Part shown: positions 1 to 10,859 of the stretch, piece by piece
How the letters are laid out: each line of letters begins with the position of its first letter
Position numbering within the stretch: position 1 is the stretch's first letter
Source: Leishmania donovani
Taxonomy: Eukaryota; Euglenozoa; Kinetoplastea; Trypanosomatida; Trypanosomatidae
Assembly: GCF_000227135.1 (NCBI RefSeq)
Contig: NC_018234.1
Location: 236,025 to 294,444 of the forward strand
Direction: 5' to 3'
Length of the DNA stretch: 58,420 nt
The notes under the pieces: model-generated
What the model was told of the DNA's origin: nothing
Seen by the model: only the letters and a program-made list of their open reading frames with translations
The model's database searches: none
Translations under genes and position numbers: made by a program

Positions 1-219
1 GTGGAGCTTCAGAAGCAGACGGAGCGCATGTACCACATCGACGAGGAGCTGCAGAACTTGCAGGGCCAGATCGACCACGCCTCGCGTGATTTGCGCTGGT
101 TCTACCGCCAGCTGGCACGCGACAAGTGCTTTCTCTCTTTATTTGGGCTGTGCATCGTGGCGCTGCTTGTGCTGGTCTTTGTGTCCATCTGGACAAAACG
201 CATGAGGTCTAAGCAATGA
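1..219 (+). CDS. Qb-SNARE-like protein, C-terminal fragment
   Basis: The reading frame is open from base 1 to a TGA at 217-219, so only the last 72 residues are visible and the true start lies upstream. The fragment has a heptad-like helix (about residues 1-40) and then a single hydrophobic segment (about 43-64) ending in a short basic tail (WTKRMRSKQ). A SNARE helix followed directly by a C-terminal anchor is the standard membrane-SNARE arrangement. The spacing and the conserved RDKC just before the membrane segment resemble plant NPSN-type Qb-SNAREs (known for the family as ATDKC). It would act in vesicle fusion on the secretory or endocytic pathway, facing the cytosol. The call rests on the C-terminal part only; another tail-anchored coiled-coil protein is possible. 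Confidence 0.6.
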   Translation: MELQKQTERMYHIDEELQNLQGQIDHASRDLRWFYRQLARDKCFLSLFGLCIVALLVLVFVSIWTKRMRSKQ

Positions 220-1043
220 AGAGAGAAGCTCTTTCTGTGTGGACTCCTCAGCATGGCGACAGTGGGGGGGGGGCATATCAGGCGGGATGACCTCTGCGTG
301 AAGCGGGATGGGATGCAAGACCGAAAGGGCGGAACAGGGGGAAAAGGGGGGGGGGCGGGTTGTATCCGGCAGCACCTGCCGCTGCTGCGGCACTCCGTGT
401 AAACTTGCCGACCACCCCTCTTTTTCTCTTTCTCACATTGAATTGCGTGTGCGTGCCCACGCACATGCACGCCAACTGTTTCCATAGTGTGTCTTCTCTC
501 TTGCCACGCCGCCCACCTCCACCCTTCGCCTTGCCGCTTTTTCTTCCCCATAATTCTTACCTTTTCGATTTATGCGTTGGGTCTCCTCGCTGCTGTTGCT
601 ACTTGTTTTGTGATGAGAGAGGTGAGGGAGGGGTAAGACTGCTTTGAGCCCCGCCACCCTCTACTGCTTCTCGCTCTTCTCTCGCTAATTCTGTGTTGTT
701 GCGTTTCCTTTCAGGCGTGCGAGTCCGCGCTACTCCTCCGTCTTCGTTGGGCGGCTCGATGTCTGAAGCGCCCCTCCTGTCTACCTCTTGGCGACTTTGT
801 CTCATCGCAGAGATTATGTTTTCCTCTGTGTTTTGTCTCGTTGCTTGCACTCCCACATGCACATGCACGCACACGTATACATGCACGCATACATATGTAT
901 GCCTTTGCTGATATCTGTTCTCCTCATCTCTGGCCTTGCGGCTTCTCCGAGATACAACGACGATGTAGATGGGGAAGGCATGCACATGTGTGTACACAGA
1001 TGCTTCTATGCATGTGGATGTATTTGTGTAGGTGACACGGATG

Positions 1044-1074
<31 letters not shown>

Positions 1075-2216
1075 CATGCTTTGTAGTCCACGCTTGCGGG
1101 CTGAACAAGAAAAGCGAAGATCGAGCCCAAGTATGACGAAGGGTTGGCCCGTGGCTGCTACATGTACGCAGACGCATATGCAAGCGCACAAGCCTGGGCT
1201 AATGGCTGCAATAAGAGGGACGAGAGCCCTTGAGCACGCGCCGACCTCAAGTCACCCCTGCCGTTTTCGCCCATCCGCTGTGCTACAGGGCCGTCTCAGG
1301 TTGACTCAGGTGAAAGTAGATGCCAGTGCCTCTGGCATGCATGGGTGTGTGCCAGGTCGTGTTCACATAGATCGTTCTCTCTTTCTTTCTCTCAGTCTCT
1401 GTATCTTCGACGTTTCACTGCTGTACTCGCGTGCCGCGATGCAAGTGGTGCGTCAATCTGCTTGATCGCGGCGGGAGGTAAGAGGGAGAGCTTCAGGACA
1501 GGACGGCCTTACTGCCTACTCGGCGTGATGTGCAGCGAGGCGTCTATGATCAAGGGGAGAGGAGAGCGAGGCAGGGAGAGAGCGAACTCAAGGGGACGCG
1601 GGGTCGCATCGCTGACAATACGTCGTCACTCGAGTCTCTCTCTGGCCCCTTCGCCTTCTCTTGCAGGGGGCGTCGTCTATTACGCAGAAAAAAAAAGACA
1701 ATATATATGTAGGTGTGTATACGCATATGTAATATATATGTGTGTGTGTGCGCCATTCCTCCACATACCGACCAACGCACAAAATACTGCCCCTCTCGCT
1801 CTTTTTTTCTTCTCGTCCTTCCTCTCACGTCGCTTTCTGGCACCCTTTGGACGCACTGCACCGCACGCGTTTCCTCCTTCCTGGTTGGCGCCGGGGTGCG
1901 TGCTGAACACACCCCCCTCTTTCTCCCACGTCTTCTCCTTGTACCAGTACGCATACCATCTTTTTGGTTGCCTTTGGCTTTTCTCCGTTATATTTTACGT
2001 CATTGGAGGCACTTCTTCACAACCACAAGCACCCACGCACACACACACACACACACACATCCACTCAAAGACTTCTCTTTCTCCCCCCTCCCTCTCTACA
2101 CACGCACCCACGCACAGAAAACTCACAAGCCGAAGGCCAGACTCTGTATTTTCTCGCATCGCTCAAGGTTCTCTCCCCCTCCCTTTCGCTTCTTTCCTTT
2201 CGCTCACACACATACA

Positions 2217-2258
<42 letters not shown>

Positions 2259-3212
2259 CACAGACACAGACACGGGCGGTCATACGCGTACGCGCAGACG
2301 CTTCGGCGTGGGCATGGACGTTGTCGCCTTGGCCTATTCTTATCTCTCCTATCTCCTTTCTCTCCTTTTTCCTCTTCCTCACAGGTACATCTAAGCTGCA
2401 TCCTCGTGCACACACACCCGCACATCACGCACGCGCTGGTTCTCTCTCCCTCCCTCTGCTTGTTTGTTACCCCACACCCCATCCGCGTTGTGCGTCATTA
2501 TATCCCCCCTTGTTCTTCTCACTCGTGTTGCTCGTTCTCGTTTCGTCGCTCGTTCGTTCCCTTAGCAGCGTGAAAGGGGGATACGCTGTGCGCGTGCGTG
2601 TGCGTGTGCGTGTAAGCCTCTCGCTCTTTTTTCGGAAAAGAAAAGGAGGGAGGCAAGGGGAGGGAGGAGGCGCTTGCGTATGGGGCGTTGGCTGTGCTGA
2701 GTTTTGGGATACCGGTCTGCCGCGTTTTTCTCTGCCTCTCTTTCTCTCTCCTACAGTCGATCATCACGCACCAGCACGACATCTATTACAGATACATACG
2801 TGCACCCGCGAAGGCTGCTGCCTTTGTCAGCGTGGTCTTTCAAGTGATCAAGTCGAAGGCCCATCGCATTGGCAGCGTGCTCGTCCTTCCGGCAGTGCGT
2901 AACTGGTGTGTATTTGCGTGTGTTTCCTTTTCGTTGTTTTTCGTTTTTTTTTCACGGGTGTGCCTGTGAGAGGCACGACTGCGCTGCGCTTGGTTTGCTT
3001 GCAGTCCGGCGCGAATCGCTGGCTTCTAGTGTAGCGCTCTCTCTCTGTCGGTCTCTGTCCATCTGCGTGTGCGTGTGCTTCGTGAGACTTCACAAACGTG
3101 CCCCCCCCCCCCACCACCACACACACACACACGCACGCATACACACACCAGTCCAGGGGAAGGAGAGCGAGAGCGTCTTGCGTGTTTTCGACACCCTTCT
3201 AATTGTCTAGCC
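220..3212 (+). other. Intergenic/UTR interval, no convincing gene
   Basis: This 3-kb interval has no ORF with Leishmania-like codon use. It holds the 3' UTR of the SNARE gene and the 5' leader of the carrier gene. It contains pyrimidine-rich blocks (about 1370-1410, 1800-1960, 2075-2210, 2330-2390, 2730-2760), a (GT)n tract at 1048-1074, (CA)n tracts near 2038-2060 and 2218-2257, and a C12 run at 3101-3112 followed by a CA tract. ORFs crossing it are rich in His/Thr or Cys/Val because they read through the dinucleotide repeats. Confidence 0.7.
2218..2257. repeat. (CA)n microsatellite
   Basis: About 19 uninterrupted CA units, followed by a short degenerate CAGACA stretch. It is one of many CA/GT tracts in the untranslated intervals here. 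Confidence 0.95.
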
Positions 3213-4307
3213 ATGCCAACCACTAGCGTTGCCGCCCAGAGCAGCAGTAGTGGTAGCGGCGGCGGCTCTGCGTACAGGGCTGGGGAGAGGTCTTCCGCGT
3301 CATCCTACTCGTCGCATGGCGGGACTTCGGAGACTGACCACGCCGGATCATCATATTCATCACCGTCGCACGAGTCGGCATCGCAGCACGGCGACCAGCG
3401 CTGCCCCTATGAAGACGATGGCTCAACGCTCATCTCTGTGGAGTATATCCAGCGGCTCTGGCTCATGCGAGCCATCAGCCGCACTGTGCTCGCCCCCCTC
3501 GAGCGTGTGAAGTACGTAATGCAGTGCCAAAAGGAGCTCCAACGCGCAGGTGTCCTTCAGTGCGAGTTCAAGACCGTGTGGTCCTGTGTGCGCTACCTCA
3601 AGCATATGGAGGGCGCACGGAGCTTCTGGCGCGGCAACCTCATCCAGGTGGTCTCGCTTCTGCCTATACTGCTCGCGCAGATATTTCTTGCGTACCCAAC
3701 ACAATCGTTCATCTTCAACTCCTGTGTGATGCATTCCGTAGCGGGCTACACGGTGGCCAGCTACGCCGCCCTTCTCGGGGGTGCACTAGCGGCCACTGCG
3801 GTGAGCTACCCCCTGGAGTACGCGCGGTTCCGTCTCGCCGTCGATGTCAAGTCCCGTGTCGGCGCCCCGTACCAGTTCCGAAATAGCTTTTCCTTCTACG
3901 CCCATCCCGTGATGAGCGAATGCCCCCACTTCCTCTATCGCGGCCTCACTCTCTTTATCTTCGGCAGCGTTGTCTACCAGTCTGTGCAGAGTGTTCTGCT
4001 GAACCTCGTCGCTCCGTACGTACCGCCAGATGAGGAGGGCAACGGTTGGACCCCGGCGATCATACAAACAGTGTGTGGCTTGGCGGTATCCGGCACGACC
4101 ACCCTGTGTCTTCATCCGGTGGACTTAGTGCGCCATCGCATGATGGTCGCCGTTATGGAGGACCGGCTGCGGTACTCATCCGCCATGAAGTGTGTGGCCC
4201 GCATCGCGCAAAAAGAGGGCATCCGCGGCTTCTTTCGCGGCGGGACCGTTACCCTGACGAAGATGATAGCGGCGACAGGGCTTGTCTTGGCGGGGCTGCC
4301 GTACTAG
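3213..4307 (+). CDS. SLC25 mitochondrial carrier, ADP/ATP-carrier-like
   Basis: This 364-residue protein has a Ser/Gly-rich N-terminal extension (about 1-75) and then three carrier repeats. The signature Px[D/E]xx[K/R] is visible in each repeat: PLERVK at 95-100, YPLEYAR at 199-205 and HPVDLVR at 301-307. The second and third repeats resemble ADP/ATP carriers most. The hallmark RRRMMM of true ADP/ATP carriers is replaced by R307-H-R-M-M-V312, so transport of ADP/ATP is not assured. The family sits in the inner mitochondrial membrane and exchanges metabolites or nucleotides. The ATG at 3213 was chosen because it begins the Ser-rich segment; the frame is open further upstream, but that stretch is CA-repeat-derived. 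The best known trypanosomatid parallel, from memory, is the ADP/ATP-carrier-like MCP16 group of T. brucei. Confidence 0.8.
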   Translation: MPTTSVAAQSSSSGSGGGSAYRAGERSSASSYSSHGGTSETDHAGSSYSSPSHESASQHGDQRCPYEDDGSTLISVEYIQRLWLMRAISRTVLAPLERVKYVMQCQKELQRAGVLQCEFKTVWSCVRYLKHMEGARSFWRGNLIQVVSLLPILLAQIFLAYPTQSFIFNSCVMHSVAGYTVASYAALLGGALAATAVSYPLEYARFRLAVDVKSRVGAPYQFRNSFSFYAHPVMSECPHFLYRGLTLFIFGSVVYQSVQSVLLNLVAPYVPPDEEGNGWTPAIIQTVCGLAVSGTTTLCLHPVDLVRHRMMVAVMEDRLRYSSAMKCVARIAQKEGIRGFFRGGTVTLTKMIAATGLVLAGLPY

Positions 4308-5329
4308 ACGCATCCCGTTTTCTCTCGCTAGGCCTTGTGTGTGTGTACATGCGTTCATCCCTGTGTGAGAAAACACACGCGGTATGTTAATGTGTGTTTG
4401 TGTGGGAGGGGCGGAGGCAGGCGGCGGGGGAGGGGGAAGAAGAGGTAGTATGGGGACACTCAACTCACTTCCTTTTCTCCCTCCTTCGTTGGCTTCCGCG
4501 ATGGTGTGTGGTGGCGGGGCACGCGCACGCACCCAAACACCAGCGTTCAGAGATAAACTGTTCTGAGGAAGGGGGTGAGAGCACCTCTCCTCCTCGCTCT
4601 TTTCTTTGTTGGTATTGTCGCTCGCTGCTCCACAGTTTTACTCCATGGCACGGACGCACGGACACGTCTGCGTTGATGTGAGGCGTGCGTGCGTGAGTGC
4701 GTTGATGCGAGGCGTGTCGTTTCTTCGCCTCTTCTGATCATATTTTTGTTTGGCTTTGTTCACATTACTCGTTTTCTGTTTTCCCTTTTCGCGTGTGTGC
4801 CCCCCCCCCCCCCACCCACCGTCCGTCCGCCCCCTCTTTCCTTGGATTTTCGTTCATCTCTCCACTCACTCCCCCTCTTTTTTTTTTTTTTCTCGGGTTG
4901 CGACTTGAGAGGCTCGACGGATGATAATGTCCATGGCGTTGGCGACGGTGGCTGCAGGTGGTGGATGGGAGGTGTGCAGGAAGGATTCGGATGGCTTGAT
5001 TGGCAACGCTTCTCGTTGGCGTTACGTGCGCTTTGGGAGATAGAAAGCGCCGTAGCCGTGGCTGGAGCGCGTCTCTGTGAGCGCACGCGTTGATGTACGT
5101 ACGGGTTCTCGTACTTCTCCACAATCACCGACATGGATGTAGAGATAGGCTCGATGACGCACGCGTACACACACACACACACACAAGCACGTTCCCTTTA
5201 CATACGCACGTTGTCACCTCCACACGCCTACACCCTCTCGCTGTCGCTTCTGCTTCGCGTGTCTTCTCTCCTGGTAAGCTTTTCTTCGATCTGTTCATGC
5301 TGCCGTAGAACATGAGTCCAACGCTACAT

Positions 5330-5830
5330 GACTTCCCCCACTCCAACCCTCCCACAGGCCCCGCATCCCGCTGCTCTGCGCCGCGGGATGCGGGGCCCAT
5401 TATGCTGGTCGAAACGTAGCGCGCTCCTCTTGGGGCAGCACGCAGGCTCCCCACACCTCTGTAGGCTGCGTGAGGGCCGGGGGTGGGATACGCTGGGGTT
5501 GCGCTGGCACTTTGCCCATCACATGAGGGGCGCAGACGCGTTCACTGCCGCAGCTCGCTCCACAATACAACGCCATCCACGACCTGACCACCCGCATCAG
5601 CAGCGGCACATCGCTCTGGCCACCCCCCACGTCGTAGGTGCTTGGTCCTGTCGCCACCAGAGGTGGTTCGGCATTCGGCAGGGCATAGAGGGAGGGGGCT
5701 GCCTGACTTCCTCACACATTGGGGGCACTGGCCCCCGGCATGCTACGCGCGGAAGCGTCCACCCCCCTCCTCAACGTCACCCGGGTCTCTTTTTAAGCAC
5801 GAACAACCCCAGAGGACTATGAAGAACACA
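5330..5830. mobile_element. Candidate degenerate SIDER-type retroposon
   Basis: This roughly 500-base island differs sharply from its surroundings. It is GC-rich and free of dinucleotide repeats, and neither strand carries a plausible gene even though ORFs are open (164 residues on +, 85 on -). Size and position, inside an untranslated region, fit the extinct short degenerate retroposons that are frequent in Leishmania 3' UTRs, where some SIDER2 copies lower mRNA stability. I did not recognise the 79-base retroposon signature, so this is an inference from size, composition and location. Confidence 0.35.
5357..5397. repeat. 15-bp GC-rich inverted repeat (hairpin)
   Basis: The arms 5357-5371 and 5383-5397 are perfect reverse complements around an 11-base loop. 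The stem is built on GGCCCCGCATCCCG and its complement. As RNA this would be a very stable stem-loop. It lies at the edge of the GC-rich island. Confidence 0.9.
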
Positions 5831-6557
5831 CAACGACGGTAGAAAACTCGGGGGAAAGGTACGAGGCCACCTTGGCCATGGTGATAGGTGGTGTTCCTGC
5901 ATAGTATTTTGCGTGCTTCCACCTCCACCAGCTTTCTCATCAAGTATCGCTTATCGTACAGCGCGTCTTTGTGTATGTTTGCTCAAACTGCATGTGCGTG
6001 TCTGTGTGTGTGTGTGTGTGTGTGATGAGGCGCAGGGTGACGATGGTGTGCCCGACGCCAAAGGTAGAGCTAGAACGCTCGCACTTGCACGTATCATGAA
6101 TGGATCTGTGCTTCCAGTGGCGCACACAAGCAGTTGCATGGCGGTGCATCGCAGGTGACCCCCGCGACAGGGCGCAGCTCGCAGCGTGCCCTCATTCATG
6201 TTGTTGTCATGCTTTTGCTTTCCTGCAATGCTGACTCTTCACCGCTCTACTCCGCCCCTCCCCCCATTCCCTGCGAACCCATCTTCCTCGCCTCCTCTAT
6301 CGCTCGTACATCGCTGTGCGTTGTGGTCGTCGTGTTGCAGCACAACCCCAAAAGCCGCCCCTCCCCGGACTCCTACACGTCTCTGTGAGTGGGTGAGAGC
6401 GCACCACCGAGGGGGCTGCCGCAGCGTTTCGTTGTCCATCGGGACACACCCGCACACACATAGACTTGTAAGCGGTGAAACACACACGCACGCTACTCCA
6501 TACATAGATTCACCGAAGGCGCCGTGCGCTGTGTTGCACTGCACCGCTCTCTGCGTC

Positions 6558-9533
6558 ATGCCCGTCGCAGCGGATGCGTCTGTGTCGGACTCCATCGCCT
6601 ACTTGCAGGACTTCGTCAATCAGTCCGGCCGCCCCACACGCAAGGCGCTGCCACAGGACGCAGTGGACGCTATCCGTCCAGCTTTACGCGGCCCGTCTAC
6701 TGCGGAGCGCGGTTCTCCATCGAACATATCCATGCTGAACAACCGAGGCAATAATGCACCGCTGCTCGGCGCCCGCGGAAGCTTTCGACGAGACAGCGTA
6801 GGCGAGGACAGACACACAAACCTTGGCGCAGGGGTTACGTACTCTTCAATCCGCCACCTTGGCAACAGTAAACCTTCACACAGCGCGAGCGACTCGCGAA
6901 ACGACGGCATTCTGAACGGTACGCCGCTTCTCCAGCGCCCGCGGGCTTCAGCGACGTTGGCCAGCGTCGGCCACTCGCCATACATCCGCGAAGCCGCTTC
7001 TGCGAGTGGCAACAGAGCCGATCCGAGTTACCTGCCTTCTTTTCTCAACGACAGCAACGCCTCGAGAGGCGCTGCGTCGGCTGCTCCTGCGGCAACCTCA
7101 TCCGGCACAATGTTCCGCTACGGGAAGGACTCTGCCGCGCCGCCCTCCTTATCCACCCGCCGAAAGTCGGACACGTACACCGGCGGAGCGGTGGGCGGCG
7201 GGTGGGCAGCGTCGGCGCCGCCGTCCGTGCCAAGGTGGGAGTGGTCCCGCGCCTCATCTTTTTCGTCCACGCCGCCGTACGGTCGCGTGTCTACCGCGGC
7301 GACAACGACGACGCCAGCCTCCCGTGGGTGGCGGCACTCGTCCGCACCGCCACCACCCGTCTCTCGTCGCGGGCCCTCGCCGTCGTCGCTACTGTGGGGG
7401 TGGGGAGACAGCAGCGGTGAGGAAACCCATCGTGGCGCTGCCACAGCCTCCACAGATGCCGCGACAGCAGCATCGCCGTCACCGTATGAGCCGCGCGGGC
7501 GGAGAGACAAGCATGTGTGGGAGGAGGGCTCTGTACGAGACTCTTACGTGAACAGCGCCTATGCGTCGCGCCCAGTGTCGTCAGTACTGTCGGCGTCCCA
7601 TTCTCCTCCCGCGGCCCCCGCCGCGCGCCGCGACTCCGCCTACGAAGAGGTGAGGGAGGATCAGAGCTCGCAGTCGTGGCGCCAGCCGCTGCGACGCCCA
7701 CCCCTGGCACCGTCGCCTCCATGCGCCACCTCGACAACAACGCCGCCGACCGTTTCTGCTGACCGTGTCCTGCACCATGTCGAGCCAGTTGAATTCGTCA
7801 GCCGCCACAACGCCGACGAGCACGCAGCTAATGTCCGCCGCATCGCACACTACCTCAAGAACTACTACGCCAGGGAGGCGGGAGAAATGGAGCGCGGTGT
7901 AGAGTCGTTGAGTGCCGAGGACGTGGCCGGGCTGGCGCAGTGCTTTTACATCGACCTCTACCGTACGGTGCGGCAGGCGCGGCGGGAGGCAGGGATGGAG
8001 ACGTCGTCCTTCCTGGTCGAAGACCCGACGGAGAACGTCATTGCGAGCGTCGCACCAGTGCCACCGCCGCCGCCGCAGCGGGAGCGACACGACAGTTACA
8101 CACCGCCGCCGCAGCGCCCCACCACGTCCGACGCTCGAAATCGGCTAGTGAACAGCAGCGCGACCTCAGACACGGAACCGACCTACCGCGCACCGAATGC
8201 CCAGCTCGCCTTCAGCGGCGGCGGCACGCACCCAGTCCAGATCATCACGGCTCGGCTGCCAGCCTTTCGCAACGACGACATCACCACCGCGGGCGACGGG
8301 ACCTCCGCGCTGAGCCATCTTAGGCCATCAGTTGCGTCGTCTGTGTCACCTGCCGCTTCTAGCACGGCGTCTGCATCGCGCGCTCACGAGGAAGCTCGCG
8401 CTCGTGTCAGCCCTGCGGGCCCGGCCGCCGTTGGTTCTAGTGCGCTGCCGTACGACTTGGACAACGAAAACGCCGAGGCCGTCTCCTCCTTGGCGCAGGC
8501 GGCCACGCCATCGCCGCCATATCGACATCTGCACCGCGCTGTCGACACCGCAGGAGCAGCGCCGCCGTGTGCAACGGTGCAGCACCACCAGTCGTCGTCT
8601 TTTCAACCGCATATGGTCTTTGGGGTATCACAGCACCATCCTTTTTCGGCGCCGAACGGGTTTGCTGCGGCACCGGCGGAGCCTTCGTCGTCGCCTCGGC
8701 TCAATCACCGCCAAGGTGACACGAACAGTCGTGGACAACACAACCGCCATGGGCGGCAAGATGCATCCCTGCACACTCGCGGGCGTCATGTGCACATGCG
8801 AGACGGGTACGTGGACAGCAGCAGCAGCAGCAGCTCGGGCGAAGGCGGTGACCACGGTAGCGAGACGGGCAGATGCGACGGACGCAGAGACACTGGCGGC
8901 GGTGCAGGCCGAGCGAAGCTCGCGGCATCTCAGCCATCAAGCGGCATTGTCAAGCGACCTCTCAAAGATCTCATGCCGCTCTTGCGCTCTCGCGGCACTC
9001 TCGCTGTCAAGTACATTCACAACAGTCGCCGACCGCACCTACGCCTCTTCCAAATTCTCGACTGCATGGACACATACTGTGGCAGCGAGGTCCTCATGCC
9101 GCACTTCACGTGGGCGACGCCGGCGGACGCGCACCGACACGATCGGCTGCCGCGCGCGAAGCGGTCGAAGCACGGGGCGCCGCTGCCGACGGGGCTCTCC
9201 CTTTCCCAGCAGGAGGTGCCGTACGAAACGGCGCTGAACCTCGTTCACCTGGAGGCCGTCTACGTTGGCGCTGGACACGGCATCGCGGAGGCGCACATGA
9301 CGCTGTTCCGTCGTGCCAAGTGCGGTGCCAACAGTCGCGGCAGCGATTCCCGTGTCGACGGTGGTGCAGTGGTGGTCGATCACGGAGGCCGTCCGGTGGC
9401 AAACGACATGTGCGCCGTCTTCGTCTTCGCATCCCGACCGGTGGCGGTGTCCTTTTTACGCGAGGACGACCGGCAGGCGTGGGTGGGTGCCATGATGGGT
9501 GTGGTGGAGCGCAACCGCACCTTGACAGCGTGA
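6558..9533 (+). CDS. Low-complexity protein with PH-like C-terminal domain
   Basis: This 991-residue protein is mostly Ser/Pro/Ala-rich and predicted disordered. Three parts look folded: a short N-terminal segment (about 1-40), a helical block at about 403-480 containing HYLKNYYAREAGEME, and the C-terminal 195 residues. The C-terminal block starts near residue 795 with strands of the type GTLAVKYIHNSRRPHLRLFQI and ends in a helix with an invariant-looking Trp975 (RQAWVGAMMGVVERN), as in PH domains; a loop of basic residues interrupts it. A serine run encoded by AGC repeats lies at about 8814-8838. Upstream of the ATG the open frame has no other Met for about 110 codons, which supports this start. 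Function is unknown; PH-like domains usually bind phosphoinositides or proteins. Confidence 0.8.
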   Translation: MPVAADASVSDSIAYLQDFVNQSGRPTRKALPQDAVDAIRPALRGPSTAERGSPSNISMLNNRGNNAPLLGARGSFRRDSVGEDRHTNLGAGVTYSSIRHLGNSKPSHSASDSRNDGILNGTPLLQRPRASATLASVGHSPYIREAASASGNRADPSYLPSFLNDSNASRGAASAAPAATSSGTMFRYGKDSAAPPSLSTRRKSDTYTGGAVGGGWAASAPPSVPRWEWSRASSFSSTPPYGRVSTAATTTTPASRGWRHSSAPPPPVSRRGPSPSSLLWGWGDSSGEETHRGAATASTDAATAASPSPYEPRGRRDKHVWEEGSVRDSYVNSAYASRPVSSVLSASHSPPAAPAARRDSAYEEVREDQSSQSWRQPLRRPPLAPSPPCATSTTTPPTVSADRVLHHVEPVEFVSRHNADEHAANVRRIAHYLKNYYAREAGEMERGVESLSAEDVAGLAQCFYIDLYRTVRQARREAGMETSSFLVEDPTENVIASVAPVPPPPPQRERHDSYTPPPQRPTTSDARNRLVNSSATSDTEPTYRAPNAQLAFSGGGTHPVQIITARLPAFRNDDITTAGDGTSALSHLRPSVASSVSPAASSTASASRAHEEARARVSPAGPAAVGSSALPYDLDNENAEAVSSLAQAATPSPPYRHLHRAVDTAGAAPPCATVQHHQSSSFQPHMVFGVSQHHPFSAPNGFAAAPAEPSSSPRLNHRQGDTNSRGQHNRHGRQDASLHTRGRHVHMRDGYVDSSSSSSSGEGGDHGSETGRCDGRRDTGGGAGRAKLAASQPSSGIVKRPLKDLMPLLRSRGTLAVKYIHNSRRPHLRLFQILDCMDTYCGSEVLMPHFTWATPADAHRHDRLPRAKRSKHGAPLPTGLSLSQQEVPYETALNLVHLEAVYVGAGHGIAEAHMTLFRRAKCGANSRGSDSRVDGGAVVVDHGGRPVANDMCAVFVFASRPVAVSFLREDDRQAWVGAMMGVVERNRTLTA

Positions 9534-10859
9534 CAGGAAGGCCAGCATGAAGAGCGGAATGAGGAGTGCTGTGGAACAAGTCCCTGTGAGATGGACGGCT
9601 CTGCCACACGGGGGGTGCGTGCGCGTGAGCCGTTACGGTGCGGCGTGTCCCTGCTTTTCCCGTAGATGTGTACTGTGCTGCTTTGGTGGTGACTTCTACT
9701 CCTCTCTTTCCTTTTTATGCATGTGCATGTGCGTGCTCGCAGATTCGGTTCTTCCTCTGTGTTCCTGTTTTGCTCATTTCTAGCGTTCTTCTGTTTTGTG
9801 TCTTCGCCGAGCAGATATGTGTGCGCACACACACTCAAGAGTATACACGAATTGCGTGCAGGTCCTTCCTGCTTGCCATGCGTGGATCGCTCCCTCTTTT
9901 TTTTTTCGCTACCTGTATTACCTGTTGTGCATTGCTGGATCTGAAAAATCGATGTGCTTGCTGTGTACGCCTCAGATATACAACTGCACACACCGACACA
10001 CTGGTACACCGGACACAAGTTCATGCGGCTGCAGGCGCGGGGCGTGGATAGGTATAGGCTTTTGATCCACTGATGCGCACTCCTTGGTATTGTGTGTCTC
10101 TCTCCCCCTTTTAGCTTGCGTGTGGTTCGTCACGTGAACTATGGGTTTCGGGCACATGGGACGGAAGGAGGGAATTGGAACGGACAGCAAAGGCGTGGCC
10201 AAAATCAATCTGCGTGTACACCAGTCTTTGGCCCCCCCTCCTCCCCCTCTTTCCTACAGAGCGATTTCCTCGTCATTCGGTGTTAGCGCAAGTCCGCCGC
10301 TCTCTCCGACGCCTCTTCCTCGCATCTTGTGCCTCCGACCGACGTGCCGTTACGGCGCCCCTCTTTCCTCTCTCGTCACACCTTCTCTCTTTTCTTTCTT
10401 TTGCTGTTGTGTTCGCCGTGACACACGGAGACTCACCAAAGTACGAACCAGAGGCAAGCAGAGAGCATGCGTCTCCACGTGTTCTCCTCACAGACGCACG
10501 CCGACGCACAAGCACACCCCCTCCCCCTTTTAGCTCTTGGAGAAGAAGTCACATGAAACACCGGAATTATCGTCATCCCCGGTACACAAGCGCATAGACA
10601 TCCTCCCCCCTCCCCTCTCTCACCCCCCAAATCTTGACCCACACGTACAAACATAGATGGCGCACAGAGGGGGTCTGACTGGGACGGCAGCGACGACGAA
10701 TGCTTCTGCCATCCGTTCGCCGCTTCTCTTCTCCACCCCCACCCCTGTGCTGCTGCCGACTCTTCGCGTCTGCTGACAGGTCTGAGCTGGCGCCGTGCCG
10801 GGGAGACCTGCGGTTATGACCACGCCCTGGGCAGGCCGCCTAAGAATCCTGCCCGCGAT

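Larger units (their letters stand above)
4308..6557 (+). other. Intergenic/UTR interval with GC-rich island
   Basis: No convincing gene is present. The interval holds a C13 run near 4801, a T-tract at about 4878-4891, CA and GT tracts (near 5168-5185 and 6003-6024), and a distinct GC-rich island (about 5330-5830) described separately. The segment from about 6220 to 6300 is pyrimidine-rich and probably provides the splice signal of the next gene, with candidate AG sites downstream near 6340. Confidence 0.65.

Noticed and set aside
1345..2902. Overlapping + strand ORFs of 286-349 residues
   Set aside because: They read through CA repeats and pyrimidine tracts, giving His/Thr and Ser/Leu/Phe-rich strings; no start context or domain supports them.
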